Numbered from the stretch's first letter, positions 48,391 through 58,588 are shown. The stretch is 64,000 bases of DNA from Microbulbifer sp. YPW1 (GCF_013367775.1 NZ_CP055157.1:1054001-1118000); one strand, 5' to 3'. Made by a program: numbers and translations. Notes: generated from the letters alone by a model not told the origin.

Positions 48391-49344
48391 TTACCCCTTG
48401 ATGCCGTTGGCAATCTGGAAGATAACCCGCGCTGCGGTGCGCGCGGCGTGGTCCTCGATATCGAAATAGGGGTTGAACTCGGCAATGTCCGCCAAACACA
48501 CCTTTTTCGATTCCAGCACCGTGTCCAGCAGCGGTTCGAACAGTTCAAACGCCACACCACGCCCGGCGGGCGCGCTCACCGCGGGCATTACCGCGGCGGG
48601 AAATACATCCAGGTCGATGGTCAGGTAAACGAAGTCCACCCGCTCGATAAAGTCGGCGATCTGCTTCTGCACCAGCTCGAGACGCCAGGGCACGATTTCA
48701 CGATCGGAAATCACCTGCGCCCCCAACTCTTCCGCGCGGTTGTATAGCGCCGGGGTATTGGCGGTGGCTGCAGCCCCCACGCACAGGTAATTGAATGGCC
48801 GGCCGTTGACGTCGCACTGCTCCGCGATCTGGAAAAAGGGCGTGCCGGAAGAGCCTTTCGGTGCCGGCAGGCGCAGATCCAGGTGCGCATCGAAGTTGAT
48901 GATGCCAAGGGTCTTGTCGCGGTGCTGCTCGCGCATCCAGCGGGCGATGCCCTGATAACTGCCGAAGGCAATCTCGTGGCCGCCCCCCAGTACCAGCGGG
49001 AAATGCCCGCCGGTCATCAGGTCGGTAATCCGTGCGCCGAGCATGGACTGACCGGATTCCAGGTCGTCTTTTTCCACCCGCACATTGCCGGCATCGTACA
49101 GCGGTGCGGCAAAGGTCTTGGGCAGGTTCGCCAGCGCCAGGCGCAGGATCCGCGGGCCCTTGGCGGCGCCGATGCGCCCCTTGTTGCGGCGCACACCCTC
49201 ATCGCTGGCGAAACCTAGAATGGCCAAGCCGGGCGGGCTGTCCAGGTGCAGCGGGACGATATCCTGGTGCCAGCGCTTTCCGGCCTTGCCGTCTTCACTG
49301 TCTACTCGCCCGCTCCACAGGCGCATATCAGCCAGCTGTAACAT
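48391..49344 (-). CDS. hutG: Formimidoylglutamase
   Basis: 317 residues from an ATG at 49344 behind a GGGGGG site. Ureohydrolase metal motifs are complete: GGGHEIAFG, NFDAHLDLR and TIDLDVFPAAVMP. In this location the enzyme cleaves formiminoglutamate to glutamate and formamide, the last step of histidine use without HutF. Its first 17 bases overlap the end of hutI, so translation is coupled. The product of the longer TTG start (49359) is less likely. Confidence 0.92.
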   Translation of the reverse strand: MLQLADMRLWSGRVDSEDGKAGKRWHQDIVPLHLDSPPGLAILGFASDEGVRRNKGRIGAAKGPRILRLALANLPKTFAAPLYDAGNVRVEKDDLESGQSMLGARITDLMTGGHFPLVLGGGHEIAFGSYQGIARWMREQHRDKTLGIINFDAHLDLRLPAPKGSSGTPFFQIAEQCDVNGRPFNYLCVGAAATANTPALYNRAEELGAQVISDREIVPWRLELVQKQIADFIERVDFVYLTIDLDVFPAAVMPAVSAPAGRGVAFELFEPLLDTVLESKKVCLADIAEFNPYFDIEDHAARTAARVIFQIANGIKG

Positions 49345-50557
49345 GTTGCCCCCCAACAAAAATATCTGCGGGTTTCAGTGCCCCCACCTCGTAGGCGAGC
49401 TGGTCCGGCGTCTCCATCGGCCACAGTGCCATATCCGCACGCAGCCCGGCGCGCAACACACCGCGGGAACAACACACACCCAGGGCGCGTGCCGCGGCGC
49501 GGGTGACACCGGCCAGGGCTTCGGCGGGGGTGAGACCAAACAGGTTACAACTCATATTCATCATCAGTCGCAGTGATGCTATGGGACAGCTGCCAGGGTT
49601 GAGATCCGTGGAAATGGCCATGGGTATTCCCGCAGCACGGAGTTTATCCACAGGCGGAACGCGGGTTTCCTTCAGGGAATAGAAGGCACCCGGCAGCAGT
49701 ACCGCAGCGGTACCGCTCTCGGCCATGGCCGCTACATCTTCGTCGGTAATATATTCAATATGCTCCACCGACAGGGCGCCGGCGCGGGCAGCCATACGGG
49801 TGGCACCGGTGGCGGCGAGCTGTTCTGCGTGGACCTTTACCGGCAGATCGAGTTTTTGCGCGGCGGCGATCACTTTCTGACACTGCTCCACAGAGAAGGC
49901 GATGGTTTCACAGAACATATCCACCGCATCCGCCAGCTGTTCCTTGGCGACCGCGGGCAGAATTTCGTTGCACACCAGATCGATATAGTCGTCGGCGCGG
50001 CCGTCGTACTCCGGCGGCAGGGCGTGGGCGGCGAGGCAGGTGGTGAGGATATTCACCGGGTAGTGCTGAGCCAGGCGACGGGCCACCCGCAGTTGCTTTA
50101 GCTCGGTATCCAGCTCCAGGCCGTAACCGGATTTGATTTCAATGGTGGTGACACCCTCCGCGAGCAGGGCGCGCAGGCGCGGTTCCGCGTCCCGGTAGAG
50201 CTCGTCGGCGGTAGCACCGCGGGTTGCGCGCACGGTGGACAGGATACCGCCCCCGGAACGGGCAACCTCCTCGTAACTCTCGCCACCGAGGCGACGGGCG
50301 AACTCACCGGCGCGGTGGCCGCCGTACACAAGGTGGGTGTGGCAATCAATCAACCCGGGCGTCAGCCACTGCCCTTCCCCATCGATCACGGTGTCCGCAA
50401 TCGCATCGGGCAGCTCGCGGCGCGGGCCGATCCAGACAATCTTGTTGCCGGTCACCGCCACCGCGGCATCCTCCACCGCACCATAGGCACCGGGCATTGC
50501 CGGGTCCATGGTGGCCGCGTTGATATTGGTAATCAGCAGATCACAGCGTTCAGTCAT
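49328..50557 (-). CDS. hutI: Imidazolonepropionase
   Basis: 409 residues. Amidohydrolase metal motif DCHTHLVYGGHRAGEFARR, then VHAEQLAATGATRMAA and STDLNPGSCPIASL. It hydrolyses imidazolonepropionate to formiminoglutamate. It is divergent from hutC and the operator lies between them. Confidence 0.95.
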   Translation of the reverse strand: MTERCDLLITNINAATMDPAMPGAYGAVEDAAVAVTGNKIVWIGPRRELPDAIADTVIDGEGQWLTPGLIDCHTHLVYGGHRAGEFARRLGGESYEEVARSGGGILSTVRATRGATADELYRDAEPRLRALLAEGVTTIEIKSGYGLELDTELKQLRVARRLAQHYPVNILTTCLAAHALPPEYDGRADDYIDLVCNEILPAVAKEQLADAVDMFCETIAFSVEQCQKVIAAAQKLDLPVKVHAEQLAATGATRMAARAGALSVEHIEYITDEDVAAMAESGTAAVLLPGAFYSLKETRVPPVDKLRAAGIPMAISTDLNPGSCPIASLRLMMNMSCNLFGLTPAEALAGVTRAAARALGVCCSRGVLRAGLRADMALWPMETPDQLAYEVGALKPADIFVGGQHVTAG

Positions 50558-50627
50558 AGTCGCTCACTGAATTGGCGTTATTTGTAACGATAGCCCTGTT
50601 GGGGTGATTTGGCGCAGATTCTCACTA

Positions 50628-50685
50628 TTGACAGAAATCCCCATCAAATCCATAGTTGCCCCATACACAGACTTGTATATACAAG
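50628..50685 (+). promoter_or_regulatory. hut promoter and HutC operator
   Basis: TTGACA (50628-50633), 17 bases, CATAGT (50651-50656), then the perfect palindrome CTTGTATATACAAG at 50672-50685, just downstream of the expected transcript start. This matches the known HutC/GntR-type half-site TGTATA. It sits between hutI and hutC and can control both directions. Confidence 0.8.
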
Positions 50686-50736
50686 AATGTACAACCTGAT
50701 AAGCACTTTACCCGAGCAGGCGAAGAGCACACAAGT

Positions 50737-51474
50737 ATGAGTAGTCAGAGTCCCGCCACCACCACGGATACCGGCAGCCAGCCGCGCTACGCCGCGATCA
50801 AGGCCCATATCCGCGCCCAGATCGAATCCGGCGAATGGCCCGCCCACTTCCGCGTGCCTTCGGAAAACCAGCTCTCCCAGGACTTCAGCGTCAGCCGCAT
50901 GACCGCCCGCCGGGCCTTGTCAGAGCTTACCGACGAAGGCGTACTCATCCGCTCCCAGGGCCTCGGCACCTTCGTCGCCGAACCGGTACCGGCAGGCTCC
51001 CTGCTGGAAGTACGCAACATAGCCGACGAAATTGCCGCGCGCGGTCATAGCTACGCCAACCGCATTCTCAAACTCGAACAGACAACCGCCAGTACCGAAG
51101 TCGCCGTCGCCCTCGGCCTTGCCGAAGGCGCCGCGGTATACCACTCCATCATCGTGCACCTGGATAACGATCTGCCGATCCAGTTCGAGGAACGCTATAC
51201 CAACCCCACACTGGTGCCGGACTACCTGCACCAGGACTTCAGCGCGGCCACACCCAACGAATACCTGACCCACGTAGCGCCACTGACGGAAGTGGATACC
51301 ACGGTTGAGGCCATTGGCGCAGACGAGACTGTCGCACGTGCGCTGGAGATCCAGCCTGGCACCGCCTGCCTGCAGATCTGGCGACGCACTAAAAGCAGCG
51401 CGGGCACCGTCAGCTTCGCGCGACTGGTGCATCCGGGAAATAGATACCGGCTGGGTGCGCAACTGAGGTTTTAA
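50737..51474 (+). CDS. hutC: Histidine utilisation repressor, GntR/HutC family
   Basis: 245 residues from the ATG at 50737; longer frames start inside the operator. GntR winged helix (SENQLSQDFSVSRMTARRALSEL) and a C-terminal UTRA ligand domain (DEIAARGHSYANRIL ... QIWRRTKSSAGTVSFARLVHPGNRYRLGA). It represses hut genes and responds to urocanate in known members. It is followed by repeat A3 and hutU. Confidence 0.93.
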   Translation: MSSQSPATTTDTGSQPRYAAIKAHIRAQIESGEWPAHFRVPSENQLSQDFSVSRMTARRALSELTDEGVLIRSQGLGTFVAEPVPAGSLLEVRNIADEIAARGHSYANRILKLEQTTASTEVAVALGLAEGAAVYHSIIVHLDNDLPIQFEERYTNPTLVPDYLHQDFSAATPNEYLTHVAPLTEVDTTVEAIGADETVARALEIQPGTACLQIWRRTKSSAGTVSFARLVHPGNRYRLGAQLRF

Positions 51475-51515
51475 AACAACTCCGAGCGCTACGAAGTACA
51501 GAAATTTGAATTGAA

Positions 51516-51627
51516 GGCGGAGCGCCGGGTAGAGGTTTTCAGGATCGTCGGCAACAGGGAAGTTGCCGACGAAGCGTACAGGGATGTATTCACAGTGGTC
51601 CTGAAAACCTCTACCCGGCGCTCCGCC
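51516..51627 (+). repeat. Structured intergenic repeat, copy A3
   Basis: Arms 51516-51544 and 51599-51627 are a perfect 29-bp inverted repeat. Core: TCGTCGGCAAC-AGGGAA-GTTGCCGACGA, then AGC, GTAC-AGGGAT-GTA, TTCACAG. Located between hutC and hutU in their direction. About 25 bases before it resemble the same flank of copies A2 and A4 (GAAAT, AATTGAAGG), and CTCCGGGCCAAAA after it is shared with A2. Confidence 0.88.
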
Positions 51628-51713
51628 GCAGCAAAACCCGTTTTAAGACTCCGGGCCAAAAACCCACAGAACGTAATTTCAAACCAAGAATTTGGAAAAA
51701 AGACGAGGCAACC

Positions 51714-53387
51714 ATGACCGATAAACGCCACGATCCCAGCCGTAAAATTGCCGCCCCCACCGGTACCAAGCTCAACGCAAAGAGCTGGCTCACCGAAGCG
51801 CCCCTGCGCATGCTGATGAACAACCTGCATCCCGACGTCGCCGAACGTCCGGAAGACCTTGTTGTATACGGTGGTATCGGCCGCGCCGCGCGCGACTGGG
51901 AGTGCTACGACAAAATCGTCGAAGTCCTGCAGCGCTTGGAAGACGACGAAACCTTATTGGTCCAATCCGGCAAACCCGTCGGCGTCTTCAAAACCCACGC
52001 CGACGCACCCCGCGTACTTATCGCAAACTCCAACCTCGTCCCGCACTGGGCCAACTGGGAACACTTCAACGAGCTGGATAAAAAAGGCCTGGCCATGTAC
52101 GGCCAGATGACCGCCGGCTCCTGGATCTACATCGGCTCCCAGGGCATCGTCCAGGGCACCTACGAAACCTTTGCCGCGGTCGCGCGCAAACATTTTGATG
52201 GCGAAGCCAAGGGCAAATGGGTACTCACCGGCGGCCTCGGCGGCATGGGCGGCGCCCAGCCTCTCGCCGCCACCATGGCCGGCTTCTGCATGATCGCCGT
52301 CGAGTGCGATGAAACCCGCATCGACTTCCGCCTGCGCACCGGCTACGTGGACAAAAAAGCCACCAGCCTCGACGAAGCCCTGGCGATGATCAACGACGCG
52401 ATGGAAAAGGGTGAGGCCATCTCCGTCGGCCTGCTCGGCAACGCCGCCGACGTCTTCCCGGAAATTGTCGAGCGCGGCATCCTGCCCGACTGCGTTACCG
52501 ACCAGACCTCCGCCCACGACCCGCTGAACGGCTACCTGCCAAAAGGCTGGACCATGGAACAGGCGGCCGAAATGCGCAAAGCCGACGAAGCCCTGGTGGT
52601 GAAGGAAGCCAAGAAATCCATGGCGATTCAGGTGCAGGCCATGCTCACGCTGCAGGAGCGCGGTGCCGCCACCCTCGACTACGGCAACAATATCCGCCAG
52701 ATGGCGTTCGAAGAAGGCGTCAAAAACGCGTTTGATTTCCCCGGTTTTGTTCCCGCGTACATCCGCCCGCTGTTCTGCGAAGGCATTGGTCCCTTCCGCT
52801 GGGCGGCCCTGAGCGGCAACCCGGAAGACATCTACAAAACCGACGCCAAGGTAAAAGAGCTGATCCCGGACAATCCGCAGCTGCACAACTGGCTGGATAT
52901 GGCCCGCGAGCGCATCCAGTTCCAGGGCCTGCCCGCGCGTATCTGCTGGGTCGGCCTGAAAGACCGCGCGCGCCTGGCGCTGGCGTTCAACGAGATGGTC
53001 GCCAACGGCGAACTGGAAGCGCCGGTGGTGATCGGCCGCGACCACCTCGACTCCGGCTCCGTGGCCAGCCCCAACCGCGAAACCGAGTCCATGATGGACG
53101 GTTCCGATGCGGTCTCTGACTGGCCGCTACTGAACGCGCTGTTGAACACCGCCTCTGGCGCCACCTGGGTGTCCCTACACCACGGCGGCGGCGTGGGCAT
53201 GGGCTTCTCCCAGCACTCTGGTGTAGTGATTGTGTGTGACGGCACCGAAGCGGCGAAAAAGCGCATCGAGCGCGTGCTGTGGAACGACCCGGCTACCGGT
53301 GTGATGCGCCATGCGGATGCGGGCTACGACATCGCCAAGAAATGTGCAAAAGAGCAAGGCCTCGATCTGCCGATGCTCAAGGATTGA
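51714..53387 (+). CDS. hutU: Urocanate hydratase
   Basis: 557 residues, standard length. [56 protein letters not shown]-binding stretch and the late [19 protein letters not shown]. It adds water to urocanate using NAD as electrophile. The ATG has GACGAGG upstream. Confidence 0.97.
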   Translation: MTDKRHDPSRKIAAPTGTKLNAKSWLTEAPLRMLMNNLHPDVAERPEDLVVYGGIGRAARDWECYDKIVEVLQRLEDDETLLVQSGKPVGVFKTHADAPRVLIANSNLVPHWANWEHFNELDKKGLAMYGQMTAGSWIYIGSQGIVQGTYETFAAVARKHFDGEAKGKWVLTGGLGGMGGAQPLAATMAGFCMIAVECDETRIDFRLRTGYVDKKATSLDEALAMINDAMEKGEAISVGLLGNAADVFPEIVERGILPDCVTDQTSAHDPLNGYLPKGWTMEQAAEMRKADEALVVKEAKKSMAIQVQAMLTLQERGAATLDYGNNIRQMAFEEGVKNAFDFPGFVPAYIRPLFCEGIGPFRWAALSGNPEDIYKTDAKVKELIPDNPQLHNWLDMARERIQFQGLPARICWVGLKDRARLALAFNEMVANGELEAPVVIGRDHLDSGSVASPNRETESMMDGSDAVSDWPLLNALLNTASGATWVSLHHGGGVGMGFSQHSGVVIVCDGTEAAKKRIERVLWNDPATGVMRHADAGYDIAKKCAKEQGLDLPMLKD

Positions 53388-53403
53388 TTCAACGCTTTAA
53401 ATT

Positions 53404-53426
53404 CGCCATGCCCTCGCGGCATGGCG
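53404..53426 (+). other. Hairpin in the hutU-hutH spacer
   Basis: CGCCATGCC pairs with GGCATGGCG around CTCGC. An in-frame start of hutH at 53421 lies inside the stem; the downstream ATG is preferred. Confidence 0.6.
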
Positions 53427-53456
53427 TATGTAAAAAATAGTTTCGGTGAAAAAATT

Positions 53457-55007
53457 ATGTACCAACTGGAAATCACCCCGGGGCAACTGAGCCTGGAACA
53501 ACTGCGCCGCGTCGCCCGCGAGCCGGTAAAACTGAGCCTGAACAAAGACGCCCATGCGGCCATCAATGCGTCGGCCAAAACCGTCGCCGATGTACTGGAA
53601 CAGGGCCGCACCGTATACGGTATTAACACCGGCTTCGGCCTGCTGGCAAACACCAGCATCAAGAAGGAAGATCTGGAAACCCTGCAGCGCGCCATCGTCC
53701 TGTCCCATGCGGCCGGCACCGGCAACTTCATGAGTGAAGACACCGTACGCCTGTTGATGGTGCTGAAGATCAACTCCCTGGCCCGCGGTTTTTCCGGCAT
53801 CCGCCTGGAAGTGATCGAAGCGCTGATCAAACTGGTCAACGCGGGTGTGTATCCCGCGATTCCGGAAAAAGGCTCCGTGGGCGCCTCCGGCGACCTGGCA
53901 CCGCTCGCGCATATGAGCGTGGTACTGCTGGGCGAAGGCGAATGCTTTATCAACGGCGAACGCAAGCCCGCGTCTGAAGGCCTGCGCTTTGCGGAAATGC
54001 GCCCGGTAGTACTGGCACCGAAGGAAGGCCTCGCGCTGCTGAACGGCACCCAGGCCTCCACCGCTTTTGCCCTGCAGGGCCTCTTCTCTGCGGAAGACAT
54101 GTTCGCCGGTGCGGTAGTAACCGGCGCGCTGACCCTGGAAGCGGCCAAGGGCTCACGCCGTCCGTTCGACGACCGTATCCACATGGTGCGCGGCCAGCAG
54201 GCGCAGCGCGATGTGGCCGCGAGCTACCGCGACCTGCTGGGTGAACAGAGTGAAATTGGCGCATCCCACGAGGACTGCGAAAAGGTACAGGACCCCTACT
54301 CCCTGCGCTGCCAGCCCCAGGTGATGGGCGCCTGCCTGCAGCAGATCCGCTTCGCCGCCGAAATCCTGCTGGCGGAAGCCAACGGTGTTTCCGATAACCC
54401 GCTGGTGTTTACCGATGTGGAAAACCCGGAAAACTCCGACATCATCTCCGGTGGTAACTTCCACGCGGAACCGGTGGCGATGGTGGCCGATAACCTGGCC
54501 TTGGCGATTGCGGAAATCGGCTCCCTGTCCGAGCGCCGCATGGCGCTGCTGATCGACTCCAACCTGTCCGGCCTACCGCCCTTCCTGGTGGACAACGGCG
54601 GGGTGAACTCCGGCTTTATGATCGCGCAGGTGACCTCTGCGGCACTGGCCAGCGAGAACAAGACCTTCGCCCACCCGGCGAGCGTCGACTCCCTGCCCAC
54701 CTCTGCGAACCAGGAAGACCACGTCTCAATGGCCACCTTCGCCGGTCGCCGCCTGCGCGACATGGCGGACAACACCTGTGGCATTCTCGCGGTGGAACTG
54801 CTGGCCGCCTGCCAGGGTCTGGACTTCCGCGCGCCGCTAAAGACCACCGAAAAGTTGGAAAACGCCAAGGCCGCCCTGCGCGAGCGCGTCTCCTTCTACG
54901 ACAAGGACCGCTACTTCGCACCGGATATCGAGGAAGCCAAGCAACTCCTGGCCAGTGCTTACTACCGTGAGTACCTGGCGGTAGAAATGCTGCCCAGCAA
55001 TCAGTAA
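53457..55007 (+). CDS. hutH: Histidine ammonia-lyase
   Basis: 516 residues from the ATG at 53457 (GGTGA upstream). The Ala143-Ser144-Gly145 tripeptide in [12 protein letters not shown] forms the MIO cofactor; also YGINTGFG and [16 protein letters not shown]. It deaminates histidine to urocanate, the first hut step. Last gene of the hutC-hutU-hutH group; a long hairpin follows the stop. Confidence 0.97.
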   Translation: MYQLEITPGQLSLEQLRRVAREPVKLSLNKDAHAAINASAKTVADVLEQGRTVYGINTGFGLLANTSIKKEDLETLQRAIVLSHAAGTGNFMSEDTVRLLMVLKINSLARGFSGIRLEVIEALIKLVNAGVYPAIPEKGSVGASGDLAPLAHMSVVLLGEGECFINGERKPASEGLRFAEMRPVVLAPKEGLALLNGTQASTAFALQGLFSAEDMFAGAVVTGALTLEAAKGSRRPFDDRIHMVRGQQAQRDVAASYRDLLGEQSEIGASHEDCEKVQDPYSLRCQPQVMGACLQQIRFAAEILLAEANGVSDNPLVFTDVENPENSDIISGGNFHAEPVAMVADNLALAIAEIGSLSERRMALLIDSNLSGLPPFLVDNGGVNSGFMIAQVTSAALASENKTFAHPASVDSLPTSANQEDHVSMATFAGRRLRDMADNTCGILAVELLAACQGLDFRAPLKTTEKLENAKAALRERVSFYDKDRYFAPDIEEAKQLLASAYYREYLAVEMLPSNQ

Positions 55008-55016
55008 ATCCCCGAT

Positions 55017-55064
55017 GAACCGCCTTCGCTCAGCCCGTTGAATACGCTGGGCGAAGGTGGGTTC
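55017..55064 (+). other. Long hairpin after hutH
   Basis: GAACCGCCTTCGCTCAGC pairs imperfectly with GCTGGGCGAAGGTGGGTTC around an 11-base loop. No T run; may end or protect the hut transcript. Confidence 0.6.
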
Positions 55065-55084
55065 AACAGCTATCCCCCCACCAA

Positions 55085-55387
55085 TTAGCTTTCGGCTTTT
55101 ACCATTTTCTGCGCGGAAGCAGCGCCGTACTTTTCTGCCAGCCTCCCACTCATCTTCCCGGTGGAGGCCCACACCAGCAGCGCCACCCAGGCAATCCACG
55201 AGAGCCCCGCTGGCACATTGGCGAGAAAAATTTTTCCTAGATGCGCGCGATTGAAAAAAACCGCAATCACACTAGGCAAAAACCACACGGCAAAAAAGAA
55301 TACAACGAAAATGACGGCCTGAAGCGTATCCATTTGTGCAAACAGATCGAGGAAACCCGAAAATTTTTCTTCAAGATTTGACAGCAT
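55085..55387 (-). CDS. Superinfection-immunity-family membrane protein
   Basis: 100 residues from the ATG at 55387 (AAGGA upstream; an ATG at 55405 lacks one). Two strong hydrophobic segments, about 28-44 and 58-78, with LPSVIAVFFNRAHLGKIFLANVPAG, SWIAWVALLVW in between: the pattern of the Imm_superinfect family, named after phage T4 Imm. Bacterial relatives are mostly of unknown role; no phage genes are nearby. Confidence 0.7.
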   Translation of the reverse strand: MLSNLEEKFSGFLDLFAQMDTLQAVIFVVFFFAVWFLPSVIAVFFNRAHLGKIFLANVPAGLSWIAWVALLVWASTGKMSGRLAEKYGAASAQKMVKAES

Positions 55388-55467
55388 AATAAGAATTCCT
55401 TCCATTGATTTGATTTTTCATTGAATATTCGATCGACACTTCTGTAGTACCGGCGAAATCCAATTTC

Positions 55468-56112
55468 TTACAATTTATTCTTCGTCGTTTCGAAATTTTC
55501 TTGCTGCCACGTATCGATCTGTATCTCGCTCTTTTTTATGCGACGCGAATACCACACGCTCCAGATGCCCAAGCCTACTGTAAATGTGAGAAGCCATCCG
55601 ATGACAAACCCGATGTCTTTCGTAAAGATGGGCTCCAGCCATCCGAAATATGACACCCCCTGCCAGACTGCAAAAATACCCAGTTCCACAATCAACAGAA
55701 TCCAGGTAAAGCGCAGCATGCGTCGTTTGCGCTCGAGTCTCAGCCGCGCAAGGTCCAGATAGCCACGGGTGGACTCCTCCAGTGGATCCCACACTCCCCG
55801 GCGATTGGATACGGAAAATGCCATGGCCCAGGTCAGCAATACCAGTACCAACAGCGCGCGCCAGGGAGCATCTCGCATCTCGCTGGCCAATGTCAGGTAA
55901 ACACCGCCGATGCCCACCGCAATTGAACCGGCCCATTCGAGCAGGGCAGTCATACGTATACGTCGTTCTTGTCGCCGGATATTTTCGCGGATGGCATTAG
56001 GCACCGGCATCTCGCAAGGGGCCTGCTGCCAGATATTCGCCAGCTCCTGTAGCCCGTCGTCACCGTGGCGGCCCACTTTGGACTTACCGTTATTTTCGTT
56101 GCTCATGCTCAT
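55468..56112 (-). CDS. Membrane protein paired with an ECF sigma factor, putative anti-sigma
   Basis: 214 residues. An N-terminal cytosolic part (about 1-50) is followed by four hydrophobic segments (about 58-76, 84-100, 135-155, 165-190). Its ATG overlaps the sigma-factor stop by one base, so they are translated together. No recognisable zinc anti-sigma motif is visible. The role as an anti-sigma or signal partner is inferred from position only. Confidence 0.6.
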   Translation of the reverse strand: MSMSNENNGKSKVGRHGDDGLQELANIWQQAPCEMPVPNAIRENIRRQERRIRMTALLEWAGSIAVGIGGVYLTLASEMRDAPWRALLVLVLLTWAMAFSVSNRRGVWDPLEESTRGYLDLARLRLERKRRMLRFTWILLIVELGIFAVWQGVSYFGWLEPIFTKDIGFVIGWLLTFTVGLGIWSVWYSRRIKKSEIQIDTWQQENFETTKNKL

Positions 56113-56609
56113 CACACCGCATTACCCAGTTTTGTGTTCAAGCGCTCGCGGGCGCGATTCAGGCGCACCGCGACATTGGACTCACTGATACCCAGCACTT
56201 CGGAAATTTCGCTGTAACTCAGGCCCTCGAAACGCAATGTAAGTACCTGACGCATTCCCAGGGGCAGCAGGGACACTGCGCGCACCAGCCGCTCGGCATC
56301 CCGGTTTTGCTGCAGCTGCGCTTCCGGGCCAGGACGTTCATCCTGCAGCTCTTCCAGTAGCTCACTGCCATGGCTATCTCGCCGGCGGGCGAGCTGGGTG
56401 ACACTGCGGTTGTGGGCGATCCGGTAGACAAAGGTACGCAGCCTCGACTCCCCCCGGAACGCCGGCAATGCCCGCCAGATGGCCAGCCATATTTCCTGCA
56501 CCAGGTCTTCCCGCTCCGCCCGGTTGCGCACGTAGCTGCTAGCCAGACGCGCAATGCCACCACCGCAGTCCTCGATTAACTGGTTAAAGATCTGTTCGCG
56601 CGCGTCCAA
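56112..56609 (-). CDS. ECF-type RNA polymerase sigma factor
   Basis: 165 residues from a TTG at 56609 with GAAGAG upstream; the frame is open from a TTG at 56678, so the start is uncertain. Region 2 (DLVQEIWLAIWRALPAFRGESRLRTFVYRIAHNRSV) and region 4 (LPLGMRQVLTLRFEGLSYSEISEVLGISESNVAVRLNRAR) are complete. It would direct RNA polymerase to a small regulon in response to a signal, probably controlled by the next gene. Confidence 0.88.
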   Translation of the reverse strand: MDAREQIFNQLIEDCGGGIARLASSYVRNRAEREDLVQEIWLAIWRALPAFRGESRLRTFVYRIAHNRSVTQLARRRDSHGSELLEELQDERPGPEAQLQQNRDAERLVRAVSLLPLGMRQVLTLRFEGLSYSEISEVLGISESNVAVRLNRARERLNTKLGNAV

Positions 56610-56772
56610 GCTATGCTCTTCTGTCCGTATTCTGGGGCCGCAGGAAGCGGGTAATGCCTGGTACTGTACCCAGCGCAATCAGAACCTTACATAAATTTTC
56701 TCCCCGCCCGCCCCGCCATCTTCCCAGACACCCGGAACTGGCAACACCCCTTCGGTCACGATTTGGCCCAGA

Positions 56773-56807
56773 TTGACGTTTACGTTAACGTAAACGTCAA
56801 CTAGACT
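56773..56807 (+). promoter_or_regulatory. liu promoter with 28-bp perfect palindrome (LiuR operator)
   Basis: Positions 56773-56800 are a perfect palindrome, half-site TTGACGTTTACG, centre TTAA. A -35-like TTTACG (56779-56784) inside it is 17 bases from TAGACT (56802-56807). The site fits the known LiuR half-site and MerR-type activation. It lies 48 bases before the liuR ATG. Confidence 0.82.
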
Positions 56808-56848
56808 TCGGGCAGATCTGAGGACTATCCCATGAGCGCCCGTGCCTA

Positions 56849-57238
56849 ATGAGCAATATCGCCGACAGCTACAGCATTTCCGAGCTGGCCCAGGAATTCG
56901 GGATCACCACCCGGACTATCCGCTTCTATGAAGACAAGGGGCTGATCAGCCCGGAACGGCGGGGGCAGACCCGGGTGTACACGCCGGAAGACCGGGTGCG
57001 CCTGAAGCTAATCCTGCGGGGCAAGCGTCTGGGTTTCTCGCTGGATGAGAGCCGGGAAATCATCGATATGTACGACCCGGCCCACGGCAATGTGGACCAG
57101 CTCAATCGCCTCCTCGACCGAATCGATGCCAAGCGCCAGCAGCTGCGACAGCAGCAGCGGGACATCGAGAAGATGCTCGCCCAGCTGGACGATGCGACCG
57201 CCCGCACACAGGCGGCGCTGAAAGAACAAACAGACTGA
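56849..57238 (+). CDS. liuR: MerR-family regulator of leucine degradation
   Basis: 129 residues. MerR DNA-binding domain: SISELAQEFGITTRTIRFYEDKGLISPERRGQTRVY. The rest is a coiled dimerisation helix (IDAKRQQLRQQQRDIEKML). The liu operon begins 51 bases downstream, so LiuR is the likely call, governing branched-chain catabolism. A five-codon frame (MSARA, 56832-56849) ends overlapping its ATG. Confidence 0.88.
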   Translation: MSNIADSYSISELAQEFGITTRTIRFYEDKGLISPERRGQTRVYTPEDRVRLKLILRGKRLGFSLDESREIIDMYDPAHGNVDQLNRLLDRIDAKRQQLRQQQRDIEKMLAQLDDATARTQAALKEQTD

Positions 57239-57289
57239 ACCAAACCTGATTTCACAAATAACTCTGACGGATCCAAAGCGGAGCACGCG

Positions 57290-58459
57290 ATGAATACTCC
57301 ATACCCAACCCTCAATTTCGACCTCGGCGAAGACATCGATATGCTGCGGGACATGGTCTACAAGTTCTGCCAGGCGGAACTGGCCCCGCGGGCGGCACAG
57401 ATCGACGAGGACAACCTTTTTCCCGCCGATATGTGGAAGAAGTTCGGTGAGCTGGGCCTGCTGGGTATGACCGTGGAAGAGGAGTACGGTGGTTCCAATA
57501 TGGGTTACCTGGCCCACGCGGTGGCGATGGAGGAGATTTCCCGCGCGTCCGCATCGGTCGGCCTCTCCTATGGCGCCCATTCCAACCTGTGTGTAAACCA
57601 GATCCGCAAAAACGGTACCCCTGAGCAGAAGGCGAAGTATCTGCCTAAGCTGTGTTCCGGCGAGCATATCGGCGCGCTGGCGATGAGTGAGCCCAATTCC
57701 GGCTCCGATGTAGTGAGCCTGCAGCTGAAAGCGGAGAAGAAGGGCGATCGCTTTATCCTGAACGGCAACAAGATGTGGATCACCAACGGCCCGGATGCGC
57801 ACACCTATGTGATCTATGCGCGCACCGAGCCGGGTATCAGCTCTGGCGGTATTACGGCGTTTATTGTGGAGCGCGGTTTCAAGGGTTTCTCTCAGGCGCA
57901 GAAGCTGGACAAGCTGGGTATGCGCGGTTCCAACACCTGTGAGCTGGTGTTCGAGGACTGCGAGGTGCCGGAAGAGAATATTCTGGGCCAGCTGAACGGC
58001 GGCGTGCGCGTGCTGATGAGCGGTCTGGATTACGAGCGCACCATTCTTTCCGGTGGCCCGGTAGGTATCATGCAGGCGTGCATGGATATCGTGGTGCCTT
58101 ATATTCACGATCGCAAACAGTTTGGCAAGGCGATCGGCGAGTTTCAGCTGATGCAGGGCAAGGTTGCGGATATGTACGCGGATCTGAATGCGAGCCGCGC
58201 ATACCTGTACTCGGTGGCGAAAGCCTGTGATCGCGGTGAGGACTCCCGTAAGGATTCCGCGGCGGTGATTCTGTTTACCGCAGAGCGTGCCACCCAGATG
58301 GCACTGCAGGCGATCCAGACCCTGGGCGGCAACGGCTATATCAATGAGTACGCCACTGGCCGCCTGCTGCGCGATGCCAAGCTGTACGAAATCGGCGCGG
58401 GTACTTCCGAGATCCGTCGTATGCTGATTGGTCGCGAGCTGTTTAACGAGACTCGCTAA
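57290..58459 (+). CDS. liuA: Isovaleryl-CoA dehydrogenase
   Basis: 389 residues. Acyl-CoA dehydrogenase fold; the catalytic Glu is at the isovaleryl-CoA-type position in [13 protein letters not shown] (about residue 249), while the position used by medium-chain enzymes is Gly/Ala ([12 protein letters not shown]). FAD and substrate motifs [13 protein letters not shown] and MWITNGPDA are present. It oxidises isovaleryl-CoA to 3-methylcrotonyl-CoA. CGGAG lies upstream of the ATG. Confidence 0.95.
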   Translation: MNTPYPTLNFDLGEDIDMLRDMVYKFCQAELAPRAAQIDEDNLFPADMWKKFGELGLLGMTVEEEYGGSNMGYLAHAVAMEEISRASASVGLSYGAHSNLCVNQIRKNGTPEQKAKYLPKLCSGEHIGALAMSEPNSGSDVVSLQLKAEKKGDRFILNGNKMWITNGPDAHTYVIYARTEPGISSGGITAFIVERGFKGFSQAQKLDKLGMRGSNTCELVFEDCEVPEENILGQLNGGVRVLMSGLDYERTILSGGPVGIMQACMDIVVPYIHDRKQFGKAIGEFQLMQGKVADMYADLNASRAYLYSVAKACDRGEDSRKDSAAVILFTAERATQMALQAIQTLGGNGYINEYATGRLLRDAKLYEIGAGTSEIRRMLIGRELFNETR

Positions 58460-58485
58460 GCTTCGTAGATAGTTTCGGGGCGGCA

Positions 58486-58588
58486 CTGCTACCGGGATGG
58501 GTTCGCTGGACACGCCGTGAACCCATCCATGGGGGCTCTACAAAAACATCCTGTTTTTGAAGGTCCAGCGAACCCATCCCAGTAGCAG
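58486..58588 (-). repeat. Structured intergenic repeat, copy B2
   Basis: Arms 58486-58511 and 58563-58588 pair over 26 positions with one mismatch. On the minus strand the core reads CTTCAAAAAC-AGGAT-GTTTTTGTAG, AGC, CCCC-ATGGAT-GGG, TTCACGG. It lies between liuA and liuB, opposite to transcription. Confidence 0.85.

Noticed and set aside
55017-55064. Rho-independent terminator after hutH
   Set aside because: Strong hairpin but no T run, so listed only as a hairpin.
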